A DNA stretch of 64,000 nucleotides from Oxytricha trifallax (taxonomy: Eukaryota; Ciliophora; Spirotrichea; Sporadotrichida; Oxytrichidae): assembly GCA_000711775.1 (NCBI GenBank), contig ARYC01017123.1, forward strand, positions 87,507 through 151,506, given 5' to 3'. The notes under the pieces were generated by a model, which searched no databases, was not told where the DNA came from, and saw only the letters and a program-made list of their open reading frames with translations. The translations under genes were made by a program, and so were the position numbers. Below, piece by piece: positions 47,101-59,100 of this stretch; the stretch's first letter is position 1; each line of letters starts with the position of its first letter.

Positions 47101-50100
47101 AATTAAAGCCCTCTATCGGAATACTATTATCTGCAAGGTCTAATAATTATATCATTTGATTTTAAGCTAAGAGCTCTCCCAATGATAAGGCCCCTTTAAT
47201 GCCAATCCTAAAAATGCTATCAACAATAAAAGTTTAACTTTCTTATTCGTATTCTTGTAACATTCATTATTTGCTAATTATATTGAAACTATGGATTTGT
47301 GAAATTAAAGAATTCAAACAAAAGTGAAGCAACATCAGGAGAGATTTAATTACATTCAAAATTAAATCAATCAAAGTATCATTAAAGCTGAGGTTTTTCA
47401 CAAGCTGATCAATCCCTTCATGTGATATAGAATTTTTTCTTAAATTCTAGTATAATTGTCAGATAAAATTAGTTGATCTTATCAAAGTAGAGAATTACAA
47501 AATACACTTAATTATATTATCCAATGGCAGCCAAGCTGTTATCTCCAAACTCATATCTACAATATTTATTTTTCTTTAATTTTTTATAATTTTTTCTTTA
47601 CAATTTCGGAATTATATCATTTAATCTTTCTGAGCATTTTAAGTCAAGTCTTTACATTTAGCATTGTTTAAAGCTAGTAAATATTGCTATGTAATGCCCT
47701 TAATTTATAGGCACATATTAAAGGCTACTATTAATATTCAAATTTTTACTATGTATTATTATAGGTTGTGAAGGAGCAAGCCTTTATTTCATAGTACTTT
47801 GAGTTTATAAAAAAAATATGGGTCTTCATATTTCTTATGGCTTTCTTATCGTCTTCTGGATCATAACTTATAACAGAGGCTTATAAATTGTTTACATTTC
47901 TGTCATCTAGGGATTAGACTTTCCTATTGAAAAGTGTGTTATCAATTCATTAATTGAGCGAGCTTTCATTTTTTTAAAGAATATTCGATATGTCTTTTTA
48001 GCTGTTTTATTCTAACTTTTTGACATAAAAGGCTTTTCTTATTGAATAAAAGTTACTGAAGTTAATCTTAAACCATCGGCATCTATTGATTGTAATACTT
48101 CTGGGTGAGCTTATTAAATATTTCTAATAATGAAAGTTCCAATATTTACTTTGTCACAGGTATCTTTATAAATGAAAGAAACTGAATTTTCATAGTTACT
48201 TGTATTTAAAAATCTTTCACTATATTGTTTGTTGAGTTGGATTTAGTCCTTGAATTGTGCTTTTTGAAGCCATAAAATTAATTTCCAAAAATTATACTAG
48301 GGTTAATGTAATTAAAATGTCTGTAATTTGCTGAACTTCGGACTCTCCCGTTTATTACTTTCTAAAACAAACTTGTCTTTACATAGCATTTTTAGCCTTC
48401 TTATAATTATGAGCTGTGATACGCCTTTTAAATTCCACACTACTTTATACAAATGAACAGCCATCTTAATTGATTTTCACTACTTTTAATTTATTAAAAG
48501 CTCTTACATTCTTATTAATTCGTGTTTTTCTTAAAGTTTAAAACTCTTTTCTCATAGTAAGATTCATCAATCCTTGTTTTTTTTCTTATAATCATAGTTT
48601 AATCCTCTACTTAAAACTACATAGGATATATAAATTGCTACCAAGTTTATGTGAAGGTTTGGTTTGTATATTTGTTGCTGCTTTTTAAGGTAGATTAAAC
48701 ATCAATTAAACTTTTGCATATCTAAGTATGTTACCACCTGTGCTATTGCTTCCATTATTGGTTTGTCTAGTTGATTTTTATTGGATTGGGATTGATTGAT
48801 GAACACATAGGGGGTGCATCGTTATATATTAAAGGTTTTTTAAAATTAATTCCTTAGTCTGTGAGTTCTAATTGAATCCTATCTTATCCATAATCTTTTT
48901 CTGATTATTTAATATTATAAATATTAGAACATTAATCCTTAAATTTAATTAAAAGTTTAGCAATAATGTTGATTTAAGGATAAAAATAAATATGTGAATC
49001 ATTTTACTATGCCAATTCAGCAGAAATGAAAGATGACTTTTCTTTTTTAAATCGATTTTTGTGACATCTTAATTAAATTAATCAATTTCTTGATAGTACT
49101 AAGTCTAAAATTTATTCAGGATTTAATTGAACTCCCCTGTTATTTAAATTGAAATCTACTTTTGCGAGAACATTTGAGATTTATATTGAAATTTATATTA
49201 AAAATACTAATAAAATTAAAATAATCTATAAAAATTAGAGATGCTGCTGTTTTTAGTGAATATGATTATTGCTTCTTGATTTTTATTTCAATTCTCTTAT
49301 TAAATTTAACGAATCTAATAAAATTTAATTTACTTTAGAAGCGAGAATTTTATATCGAAGATTCTATACATTTAATACATTGTTTTCTCTATTTTTTTAA
49401 TTGTGAATCTAATTGATAATCATTCTAATATTTCTTAATTTATATGATTTTAGTTTGGATTCATATTTTTTGAGTAAATCAAGAACTATCAAGTAAAATA
49501 TAAAAAGTAAGCAAAGAAATTTTTAAACGGTAAATTAAGGTTTAGTTGTATCTCTTGAAAGAAGGCTTGAATCAAATATTAATTGAGGAAGAAACTGTGC
49601 ATTACATTATAAAAGAGGGTATCGTTTAGCTTAGTAATATTAATTAAGTTTAATCTTAAAAAAGTTAAAGGTTATTCGATTATGTCAGGGAGAATTTTCG
49701 TATCTATGAAACATTAAATCATAAAATTCTATATTTATTGACGCCTAGACATAGATCTTGAAAGAAATAATTACTAAATAAGATAAGTTGATATCAGATA
49801 TAGACTAATAACACTTCTTAAAAAAAAGAATAAAGAAGAAAATTCAACAAGAACAAGTTTAATCAATAGATACAAAGAGTACGTGTGAGAAAAGGAGTAA
49901 ATATTGTAAAAGAACGTTAGAAATTTCAAACAAAAAGGGTTTTGAGGTAAAAATGCGATAAAGAATAAAAATGAGAGAGGATTTGGATAAAAATCAAGCG
50001 AAAACAGGATGATTGAGATTATCATGGAAAACAATCAGGAATAATCTAGAGAAAAAAACTGCATTTGAAAAGCAAATTTATGAAAATACTTCAAATCACG

Positions 50101-51099
50101 ATGAATCCTTATTCTTAATGAAGATGAAAGTGTTGATGATAAACTAAACATAAAATTACTTGATATAGATTCAGACAAATTATGTCTTCAAAAATTAACA
50201 CCAAACATACTTTATTTGGTATAAGCAGCAAAAATCTCTCAGAAGAGTGATGAAATCTAATGATGATCAATAGGCTGTTAATTATACCACATAGAAATAA
50301 GTGATGGCTCTTGAGTGATGATTGTCATTCTTAGAATTTATGTATATATATATATATTGCAATCCTAATGAAGTGAGAAATTTGAGCAAAAACAGTACTA
50401 GAGCAAATCTAGAAGAAGAAGCTCATCAATAATATAAAATTTAATTTTAGATGAATTAATATTTTTAGAAAGGGAGGGGGGCATAATTTAATCTTTAAAC
50501 TTAAAAATAATTAAACAAAATTAAATCAAGAAAAAAGCAGGAAGTAATAAATATGGGAGTGCAACAAATAAGTAATAGCAAAGAGTGACCAACTTAATAA
50601 TGGAGTTTGATTTATGAAATATTTTACGAAAAATAGATGATTATAAGAATTTGATTTAGTTTAATTCTAATAGTTATAAGTATTAAGATATGACAAAAGT
50701 TGAACAACCTCTTATTATTCATGCAATATTTCATAGATGTCACCATTATTCCAATAACATGTGCCTTTTCCTTTTCATTCTGTAGTTTGTCGAAGACTTG
50801 GTCTAACTCAATCACCATTCTTACCAGGTACACCCTCTAAAAAATTAAAATTTAGATATTTTTTTTGTAACTTACATTTTATTTGAGGAGCATGACATAT
50901 TTTGATCAGACATTTTAGTTTGATCTAATATTCTTAATCAAATTCTTATAATCTTCTATTTTTCTTTAACATATCATAATTCATTAGTTAAAATAAATAT
51001 GAAGAAATTTAGCAATAAAAGAGTCAATATATCAGTATTAAAGCGAATAATCATCAAGCAAATTTATGACACAATTTGCACAAAACTTTAAAAGAGCGA
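47101..51099. other. Mostly AT-rich DNA with faint coding traces
   Basis: Around 50108-50262 a plus-strand frame reads LNEDESVDDKLNIKLLDIDS, which looks like protein but has no family or boundaries. The minus-strand frames at 49774-50034 and 50624-50833 are low-complexity or short. The run from 47101 to 49500 may hold further worn LRR sequence on the minus strand. Nothing firm can be annotated. Confidence 0.3.
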
Positions 51100-51529
51100 T
51101 ATTATTGTAGGAATACATTTGATTTTGGGAAAATTAAATTAATTAAAATCAATAAATATTAAATTCGTGGCAGTTAACTTTCTGGAAACCATAACAATAT
51201 TGTACTTATTCTATAGAGAATTCAAAATCAGCTGGAGTTTACTTTTGGCGGTACCCCTCTATCGCATTCGAGAAACGAGTTAAACGAACTTTAATTTTGG
51301 CATTAAAAAAAAACTAAACAGATCACCCAAAATTAAAATCGATTTATCTTTCTTCTGGGATGCGATAGAGTGGTACCGCCAATAGAAAAGTCCAGCTGAT
51401 TTTGAATTCTCTATCAAACAAGTACCATAATGTCTGGGTTTCCATAAAGTTAACTACCACGAATTTAATATTTATTAAAATTTTAATTAATTTAATTTTT
51501 CCAAAATCAAATTTATTTCTACAATAATA
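51100..51529. mobile_element. Foldback (MITE-like) element starting TATTATTGTAG
   Basis: Arms of about 170 bp (51100-51268 and 51360-51529) are imperfect inverted repeats around a spacer of about 91 bp. The inner arm has a GC-richer block GGCGGTACC followed by CTCTATCGCAT. The outer tip TATTATTG matches the tip of Rep element copy 2 (TATTATTGCTAAAATAG), but similarity does not extend further. No coding capacity. Confidence 0.8.
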
Positions 51530-52271
51530 ATTTGACAGTTGATATAATGTGAATTGTATCTTAATTTATTAACTAAGCTTTTTCTTAAGAAATTAAATTG
51601 AAATCACCTATAAATTATTTCTTTATACTTATTTCTTACTATGATTTATTTAAATCATTTAAAAGACATAAAATGTTAACAAATCCCCTGCTTTATAATA
51701 GTGCTGCTTGGTTTTCTGCCAAATTTTTAATATATATTTAAATACCAAAAGCATTAGCTATGTTGTTTCTAATTTGATTCATTATAAATGAGTTGTTCCC
51801 ACCACTGCCGTTGATAATTTATGAATGGTGATGTCTGTGACTTTCAGGGGAGGTCTAGTTACATTTCGAGCCATCGATTGCTACAGTCAAACTTTATCTA
51901 ATTTCTTCTATTAAAAGTTTTCTTTCTTTGTCAAAATTTTTTTTCTCTTTTTGTGGATCTTTAGAGTTTAAGCTAGGATTTTTTCTCTGCTCTAATATTT
52001 AAGAATCTTTCTAAATTGTATTGTATGATTAATTGCAAATAAATAGTCCATTTAAAATGATGTAAATCATTAATTTATAGCTCATCGTCTAATTGCAGTT
52101 TATCATTTCTTTTAGATTCATAAATATTGTCGTCATTTTACACTTCGTCCCCTTGTAGTAGTCTAAACTTATCATTCATATTTTCATATTATTATATATC
52201 TTTTAGTTATATGTTGCTTTTGACTTAAGTAACCATTGCTATTATTGATGGCTGGCTTCTTCTTCTATTTT
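51530..52271. other. AT-rich DNA, nothing supported
   Basis: This stretch lies just past the visible 3' end of the ankyrin relic. No independent feature was recognised. Confidence 0.35.
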
Positions 52272-53000
52272 TCAAAGAAAATATAGAAGACTGGCTTATT
52301 CATGAAAAATTTTCGATTTAATTTTTAAAGCGTAGTCACAGCTTTCTCTGCCATTTAAATCTTTTATGTATGGATTAGCTCCCTTTGTAATTAAAAACTA
52401 AACAGCCTGAGTTTTCTCTATTTAAATGCAAATTGCAAAGGGGGACTTTTTGTTAATCTTACAATTTTCAAGAGAAAAAACACTATTTCTTGAAAGTAAT
52501 TTATTAGCCATTTAGAAGTTATTTAATATTAAATAGAGAGTGAAAATTGTATAGCTTCAGGATCTTCTTCATTTAGATTGTTTATTCAAAGGGATGGAAG
52601 TTTACAATTTCTACTTAATGGAAACTAGCTGCGTAGGTACTGATTGTATCCCTGAAGATTCTATAAATTATTTTAACTCAAATACAAAAATAAGATTTTT
52701 ATCTTTTTAAAGTATTCATTTTAAATATAAAATTATCTTGATTTAAAATTTAAGTTAACTCCAGTATCACAGAGCACTTCAAATGCCTATAATTTTCCTC
52801 ACTTAAGGGCATTGGAGTAAAATCAGCATGAGTGGGGTCATTAAAGTTTAGTGTTTTACTACAAATTGTAGATTAAATCTCATAAGTCATCTTTGATTAA
52901 GTTAATATGGCATTGTTAATTCTATTATCCTTTGTGGAGATTCACTCTTAAATCATTGATTGTAGATTTTAAGCAAATTTTTTTTAATGTTACATAGAGA
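52272..53000 (-). pseudogene. Ankyrin-repeat protein relic
   Basis: A clean frame from ATG 52509-52511 to TGA 52272-52274 contains one ankyrin unit: SPFAICIQIEKTQAVQFLIT, then KGANPYIKDLNGRESCDYAL. Upstream near 52830 another unit is split by a frame change: NDPTHADFTPMPL in one frame and LQAFEVLCDTGVNLNFKS in the next, with a TGA between. Ankyrin repeats mediate protein binding. The upstream sequence to about 53900 is hydrophilic on the minus strand and may be the worn N-terminal part. The lesions show it is not functional as a whole. Confidence 0.55.
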
Positions 53001-54490
53001 TTTTACTAAAAACATTAACTTATTTTCAAAGTCTTAATAATTTTTGTCGATGTCTAACTGCCTTCACATTAAAAATTAAAACAAGATACAAGTTGATATT
53101 TCCGCTTAACAATTAATATTATTTTCACATATCTTATTAATTAGAAATTTGGCTTTGATGAACCTGGTTTTTACTTGACTCGTTTCAATTTTTTTCCCTT
53201 AAAAAGAAGATCTCATGTTTGAATTTAACAAATATGTTGAAGCAGAAAGTATAGAAAAAATTAGTTATGATAATAAAAGTTCATTTTATTTTTTAAATGA
53301 AATAAATAAATAAATAGAGATTTAGAAAGTTAAGTCTCTTATCTTGAAAATTTCTTACGTTCGTTGACACTTAGCCTCTATTTTTTGCTCTTTTTACAGT
53401 TTAATTTATTGTCTGTAAGTTTTGAGTATTTTGTGTGCGTGAGTAAGTTTATCCGTAGATTAGTCTTTTTATATAATATTCAATTAGTTAGCTTGACAGA
53501 GACTAGTAATTATTGTCTACTTTTTTTAAAATAATTTTTTAGTTTTTTTAATATTTAAATTTCATAATATTACTCATTATTATAATTATTACTTAATAAA
53601 CAAGGGTTTTGCTCTAATTCTTTGATTTCTTTGCATATTTCACTCTTTTGCTTATTTTCAAGGTTTTTTTTCTATTAACTACTTTGTAACTTATTTATTA
53701 CTAAATTGCTCTAATTTGGTCTCTTCTACTTCTATCGTTTTTACTAAGTCTTCATCTTTTTTAAATTTCGTATTTATCAATTTAAGCAGACCCTCCATCA
53801 ACTAATGATTCTCAGTTTTAGAATGTTCTTATTTTTTACGGTCATTTTACTTCTTACTTTATTTTGAATCTATTTCAGTTTAGTTATTCATGAAAATCCC
53901 AATCTGCTCTCATGGCCTCTTGCTGCTATTCAACAGATTCACAATTTAATATTTAATAAGTATAATATTGATAAAATACAAAAGATTAGGAAAATTAATA
54001 ACTTAAATACAGAATAACTGCTAAGTATTATAAATTTGCAAATTAAATTATTAAGAATAGAGAGAAAATTAAATATAAATATAACTTTTTTGTTAGTTTA
54101 TAATATATCATACTCTATATTTTATATTGAGTGATTATTGTGATTTTTAATTATTTCATTTGGCAAAACATTTCTATTTCGACGAAGAGTCTATAAATGA
54201 GTTTATTATCCAATATTATTTATTAAATTCTGAAATACTTGAATTATTGTAACTATTCATTTTAGTTATTGGCATCCGCACTTTTACATTACTAAATTCT
54301 ATAATATATGTGATTAATTTTTTTTTTAAATCTCACAATTCTATCAAAAGTAAAAATACAGTTAAAAAATTGATATATCTGATTAATTAACACTTACAGA
54401 GAATTTGAATGAGAATTGGTCTTTACAATTAGAGAGATATTAGTGACTACTTTCAAATAATATTTCATTTTAATTTAATAATAATAAATA
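53001..54490. other. AT-rich DNA, possibly the worn upstream part of the ankyrin gene
   Basis: Around 53700-53900 the minus strand is Lys/Glu/Asn-rich with a coiled-coil look, but TGAs and frame changes prevent a call. The rest has no feature. Confidence 0.3.
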
Positions 54491-54574
54491 ATAATAATAA
54501 TTAATCCTCATCCGGTGGCTCAAGGCCCCCGAATGAATATAATGGTTATCATTAAGTAAGGGACAAGCCCTTTA
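54491..54574 (-). repeat. Terminal module, third copy
   Basis: Shows AATAATAATTAATCC, a CTCAAGGCCCCC block in place of CTGGGGACCCC, then TAAGGGACAAGCCCTTT. It has the same order and orientation as 11124-11203 but is more divergent. The gene at 54618-56094 reads toward it. If it is an element end, the element extends rightward, and no inverted partner is seen before the window end. Confidence 0.5.
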
Positions 54575-54617
54575 ATAATTAATATTGAACATTCTGTTCA
54601 AGGTATACTGAGGTTCT

Positions 54618-56094
54618 TCATCTTCTTCCTCTCTTGTTTCCTCCTTTCTTTCTTCTGTTGTTTCCTTGTCTTCTCTTGGTTGGTCTGTTGTTTCTTTGTT
54701 TCTTATGTTTCTTTGGATTGAGGATCCGGATATTGTCTCCTGATTCTTCGAATCTAAGCCTGTTGTCTAATGCTTAGATTCTCATAGAGAAGTTGATTTC
54801 CTTAAGAGCTATTTGCTATTTAAGTTTTGGGGTAAGGAGTTGTGTTAGGTCAGATTTTATGAAGTATGCATGTTTTTGAAGACATTTGATATATATATCT
54901 TCGCTCTGTTGGCAAATTCTTCCACTTGAAAGTCGAGGTAAATACAGCTCTTTTCGTTGGCTTCTGTGTTTTTCATGATGATTATTGCGAAATGTCTGAT
55001 CATCTCCGCAATTTCCTTTGGGACTTGTATTTTCGCTTGTTATAGGATTTCAGCTTAGACTGCTTCTATGTTTTTGGCATATATTGATTCTGCAGTAGCT
55101 ATGTCTAGGGGTGAGAAGACTACGAGAGATTATGCGAAAAGGTGAATAATCTTGAAGAGCTTTGTGTTGATGGTTTGAGTCCACAAAGAGATGCAAGCTT
55201 CTCTACCGTCTATTCTCTATTGAAGGTCCTATCTAGTAATCAGTTATTGCATATGTAGTAAGCCTTCTTTTATAATTAATTATTATTAATTAATAGTTGG
55301 ATCCTAGTCTTTTAATTAATTATTCTCTATTAATTAATTATTTCCTATTTAGTACTATTTAATTTTAAGTGCGTCATCGTTGATTTTTAAATTTTCATCA
55401 AGTGCGTCATCGCTTAAATTCAGAATTTCTTTGTAGTACTACCTAGTCCCTTCCGATGGAGTATGGGAGTTTTAGGAATGATGTTGGGACCCCAGTAATG
55501 TTTGTTCTATTGAGTCCTCACTGTACGACTCGTCGCTGTAGATTTGTTGGTTTTCGTCACTCCAGTTAGAGTCGTCGTCGTCCCCGTAGATGATTTTCTT
55601 TTCTTTCTTGTTTGGAATTTTGTATGTTTCTTGTATTCTTGGGTAGTAAGGTTTGCTCGTGATGTCTAGTGGTGGTGCCTAGGTTCTTTTGATCTAGGGG
55701 TCTTGTAGTTCCAATTAAGAGTATGGGGCTGGTGCAGCAGACTCTTCTGAGTCTTCTGTTTTTGTTCTCCTCGTATTGTTAGTTTAGGGTTTGATAAACT
55801 TATTGTTTACTCTTAGTAGTCTTAGCAGTTAATAAGTCTATGTTATCCATAGTTGATTTATTGAGTTGTCATTTTCAGGTAGGTACTATAGCTTGCTTAG
55901 TTCTATTTAGTATGTTCATGTCCTTTCCTGATTATTCTTTTAATGATAAAGGTTATCGCTTCTAGGATGTGTCGGCCCCATTAGTCTTTGTTGTTTCTGA
56001 TGATTTTTGTTGTTATTTGAGCTAGCAGAGTGTACTTTTTGTTTTCAGCTAGCGTGTATATCAGATCTCTATCTGGTGCGTTTAGTATACCCAT
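54618..56094 (-). pseudogene. Paralogue of the 38825 terminal gene with an extra N-terminal part, frameshifted
   Basis: ATG 56092-56094 opens a frame reading MGILNAPDRDLIYTLAENKK and QWGRHILEAITFIIKRII. After a frame change near 55925 the reading frame becomes acidic (IIYGDDDDSNWSDENQQIYS). It stays TGA-free through SEGTRQYYKEIL and DGREACISLWTQTINTKLFK to KNTEANEKSC. A further frame change near 54900 leads to KCLQKHAYFIKSDLTQLL and a basic tail ending GRRR at TGA 54618-54620. The C-terminal half aligns block by block with 38825-39643. A 12 bp direct repeat AGTGCGTCATCG (55368 and 55401) encodes a repeated DDAL. The continuous frame suggests one long protein of about 490 residues. Function is unknown. 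Confidence 0.55.
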
Positions 56095-56100
56095 TCTGTG

Positions 56101-59100
56101 TTTGTTATTTTTTCTAAATTTAAATAATAATATTTTTAATTTAATTATAAAGTATTAGAGTACTATTACGTTTATTAATGAATTTTGTAATTTTTTATTT
56201 TTAATGATTTATGATCGATAATAATAAATTAACCTAAAAAATAGAGATTGAAAAAACTCACACTAACTAAATCTCTATTAAGTTAGCGCTTAGTCTATTT
56301 AGAGACAGTCACATCACCATCAGGAATTCAAATTTTGTCAGAATTAACATATCTATAAGTTTGTTTACTTTATTGATGATTAAAATTTAATAAAAATTAT
56401 ATTATTAAACTTATCCTTTATTTTTTTAGACTATTGGAGTGTATTTAAAAGCTATTGTTTGAGAATAAATTTATGATTTTGGTATATTTGTATTTCGTTT
56501 AATGCATCGTATATTATTTATAATATGTCTACTCATAATCTATAAAATATACACTATAATAATTATTTTACATTGTTTTAATTAATAAATTTTGAACTTT
56601 ACATCATAAGCCTTCTCAAAATGCCTTTGCTTAATATTCATGATTCACTTTTCATTCATTTTCACTAAATTATATTTTTATTATGGTATTTGGATAAATT
56701 CCATTCTTTTATTGGTGAGTCTTCTGGTAGTTCTTTCACAGTTTCATAAAATCTAATAGTTTCATAGACTTGAATAATTCTAAATATCAAAACTTTTGTC
56801 AATCATTTTTTATTAATTAATGTAATAAATTAATCGGTTTAATTCTTATTTTTTTTCATATTAATTGATAGCATTCAAACTATATTTATATTTTTAATTT
56901 TTTTACACTCCAATTATTTTTCGTAAGAATGGTTATAAATAAATGAGTTTTTTTTTACAAATTTAAAGATTATAATTAAATAACATTGTCCAATTTAATT
57001 AAGAAAATAAGTCACTAATATTGCCATTAAAATAACTATTCTCATAATAGTCAATATTTTATTAAATCAAACAAGAGAATAAAGAAATTAGTCTTTAATT
57101 AAAGATTTTCATTCCTTAGATAAAATCTTAAATGTAATTAGTGAAATATGATTAAATTAGGACAAACACCAAAGTATTCCTAATATATAAAATAATGATT
57201 CTCTTAAAAAGAATAATGATAAATTCTTAGTAACATATGATAAAAATAATTACTATCAATAAAATTAAACCAATCATACTGAGGGAATATAAATTGAAAA
57301 AAATAAAATTAAATGGTTAATCTAATAATTATCATTGTTTCTGCCTTTGAGAATCCAAAATACTAAATTTGACTTACCAAGTAAATATTATTTCATATAG
57401 AAATCTTAAATTATCTCAGCAATATGACGTTTTATATAAAACAATAAATAAGATAAATAATACTACTTATTAGTCACTCTTTTAAAAAGTAATATTTATG
57501 TCGTGAGTTTAGATTCAAAAATGGGGATAATAAAAAAGAAAATAAATATTGAATATAGTACTTCTTACAATTTATCTATCAATTGAAAATTAAAAAGGAA
57601 AGCTGCATAAGAAAGAAACCAAAATATGCTTTTTTATAATGATATTCGCTTTTATGTAATTCAAGATTAAGCATTTTTAGAAGTTTTAAGAAAACTTATT
57701 CATATTACTATAAAAATGAGCTCTGCTTTTTAAGCTTTTCAAGATTAGCTTTTTGCTATTTTTTATATTTATAATAATCCTTAAGATTTTAATAATATAA
57801 TTTAAGTTAATTAGGGTTATGATTAATTTAAATTCATAATACATATTATTCTTCTCTTTTAGTATATTAATATTATTTATATTAACATTATTTTATACAC
57901 TCATTTACATATAAAACTCTATTTATCTCTTTAAATGATAAAATATCAACAATAATATATAAAAAATAAGCATAACATAATAATCTAAATGCTTTTTCAA
58001 TTATTTCTTGGAAAACTTAAATTTTCCAATAATCGCTTGAAATACATATTATTTTTTTCTTATAAAATATAAAAAATAAATTTAATTTTAATGTTAATAA
58101 TTGCTTTAAAATTATTTTTTAAAAATAAAAGATATTGTTAAAAATTAATTTAATTGATTTAAACTTTACAATATTATAAGTTAGCATTATTTTATGTTTA
58201 TTGCGATTCATTTTTTAAAAAATATTTCTTAGAAATTTGAAAGATTTTGTTTTTATAAATAAAACTTAAATAATTATATTTATGAATAATATATATAAAT
58301 GTATGTATGTTGGTTTTTTATCAAATTATTATGTTTTTTATGAAAAATGCGCATACCTATAAAAATTTTAATTTAACAAATTGGTAGTTTTAAGGTTATT
58401 TTATAGAATAATTTTTTATAAATATAGCAAAAACTATTTTAATCAAAATAATATAAAATGTAACCCCTTAATATTCTTGAGTAAATATTTTAATTACTTC
58501 TTCTATTGATTTAATTTATCGATATTTTTAATTTTTAATGCCAAATACTTGATTCCTTTTATTCAATGCAATATAATTTAGTTATAAATATAAAAACTAA
58601 AAGCAGCTTATTAATATGACTAAAGAAAATATGATTTTGAATAGAAATATAAGAATGTCGTATTTAATCTTCCTAATTCTAGTTCATATTTAATAATAAT
58701 TAACATTATTTTTTGTAATGATTTATTAATTCCGATTCAAAAATTAGATCTTTCCAATTATAATATAATATTATTAATACCAGTTTTACGATATTCTACT
58801 ATTTTTTAAAATCTTTATAAAAAGATTATAACTCAGAATTTAAATTTCTTACTTTAATTATCTAAAAATATAATTCAATTTTGTGTTTTCTAGATTATAA
58901 TTTATGTGTATTTTCTCTACATGATTCTATATATATATATTTCTTAGAAAATTAATGACTATATAAAGATGAATTTAATATTTTTATAATTAATTTTGTT
59001 AAATTCTATTGAAGAAAACTAAATATACTAAATGAAATAAGCAATTATCCTATGTTTATAATCATATATTTGCCAAAAATATTTGATTTTATCATTATTA

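Noticed and set aside
49774..50034. Minus-strand Phe/Leu/Tyr-rich ORF resembling a membrane protein
   Set aside because: Low-complexity composition expected from the antisense of an AG-rich strand; no motif or homologue in the window.
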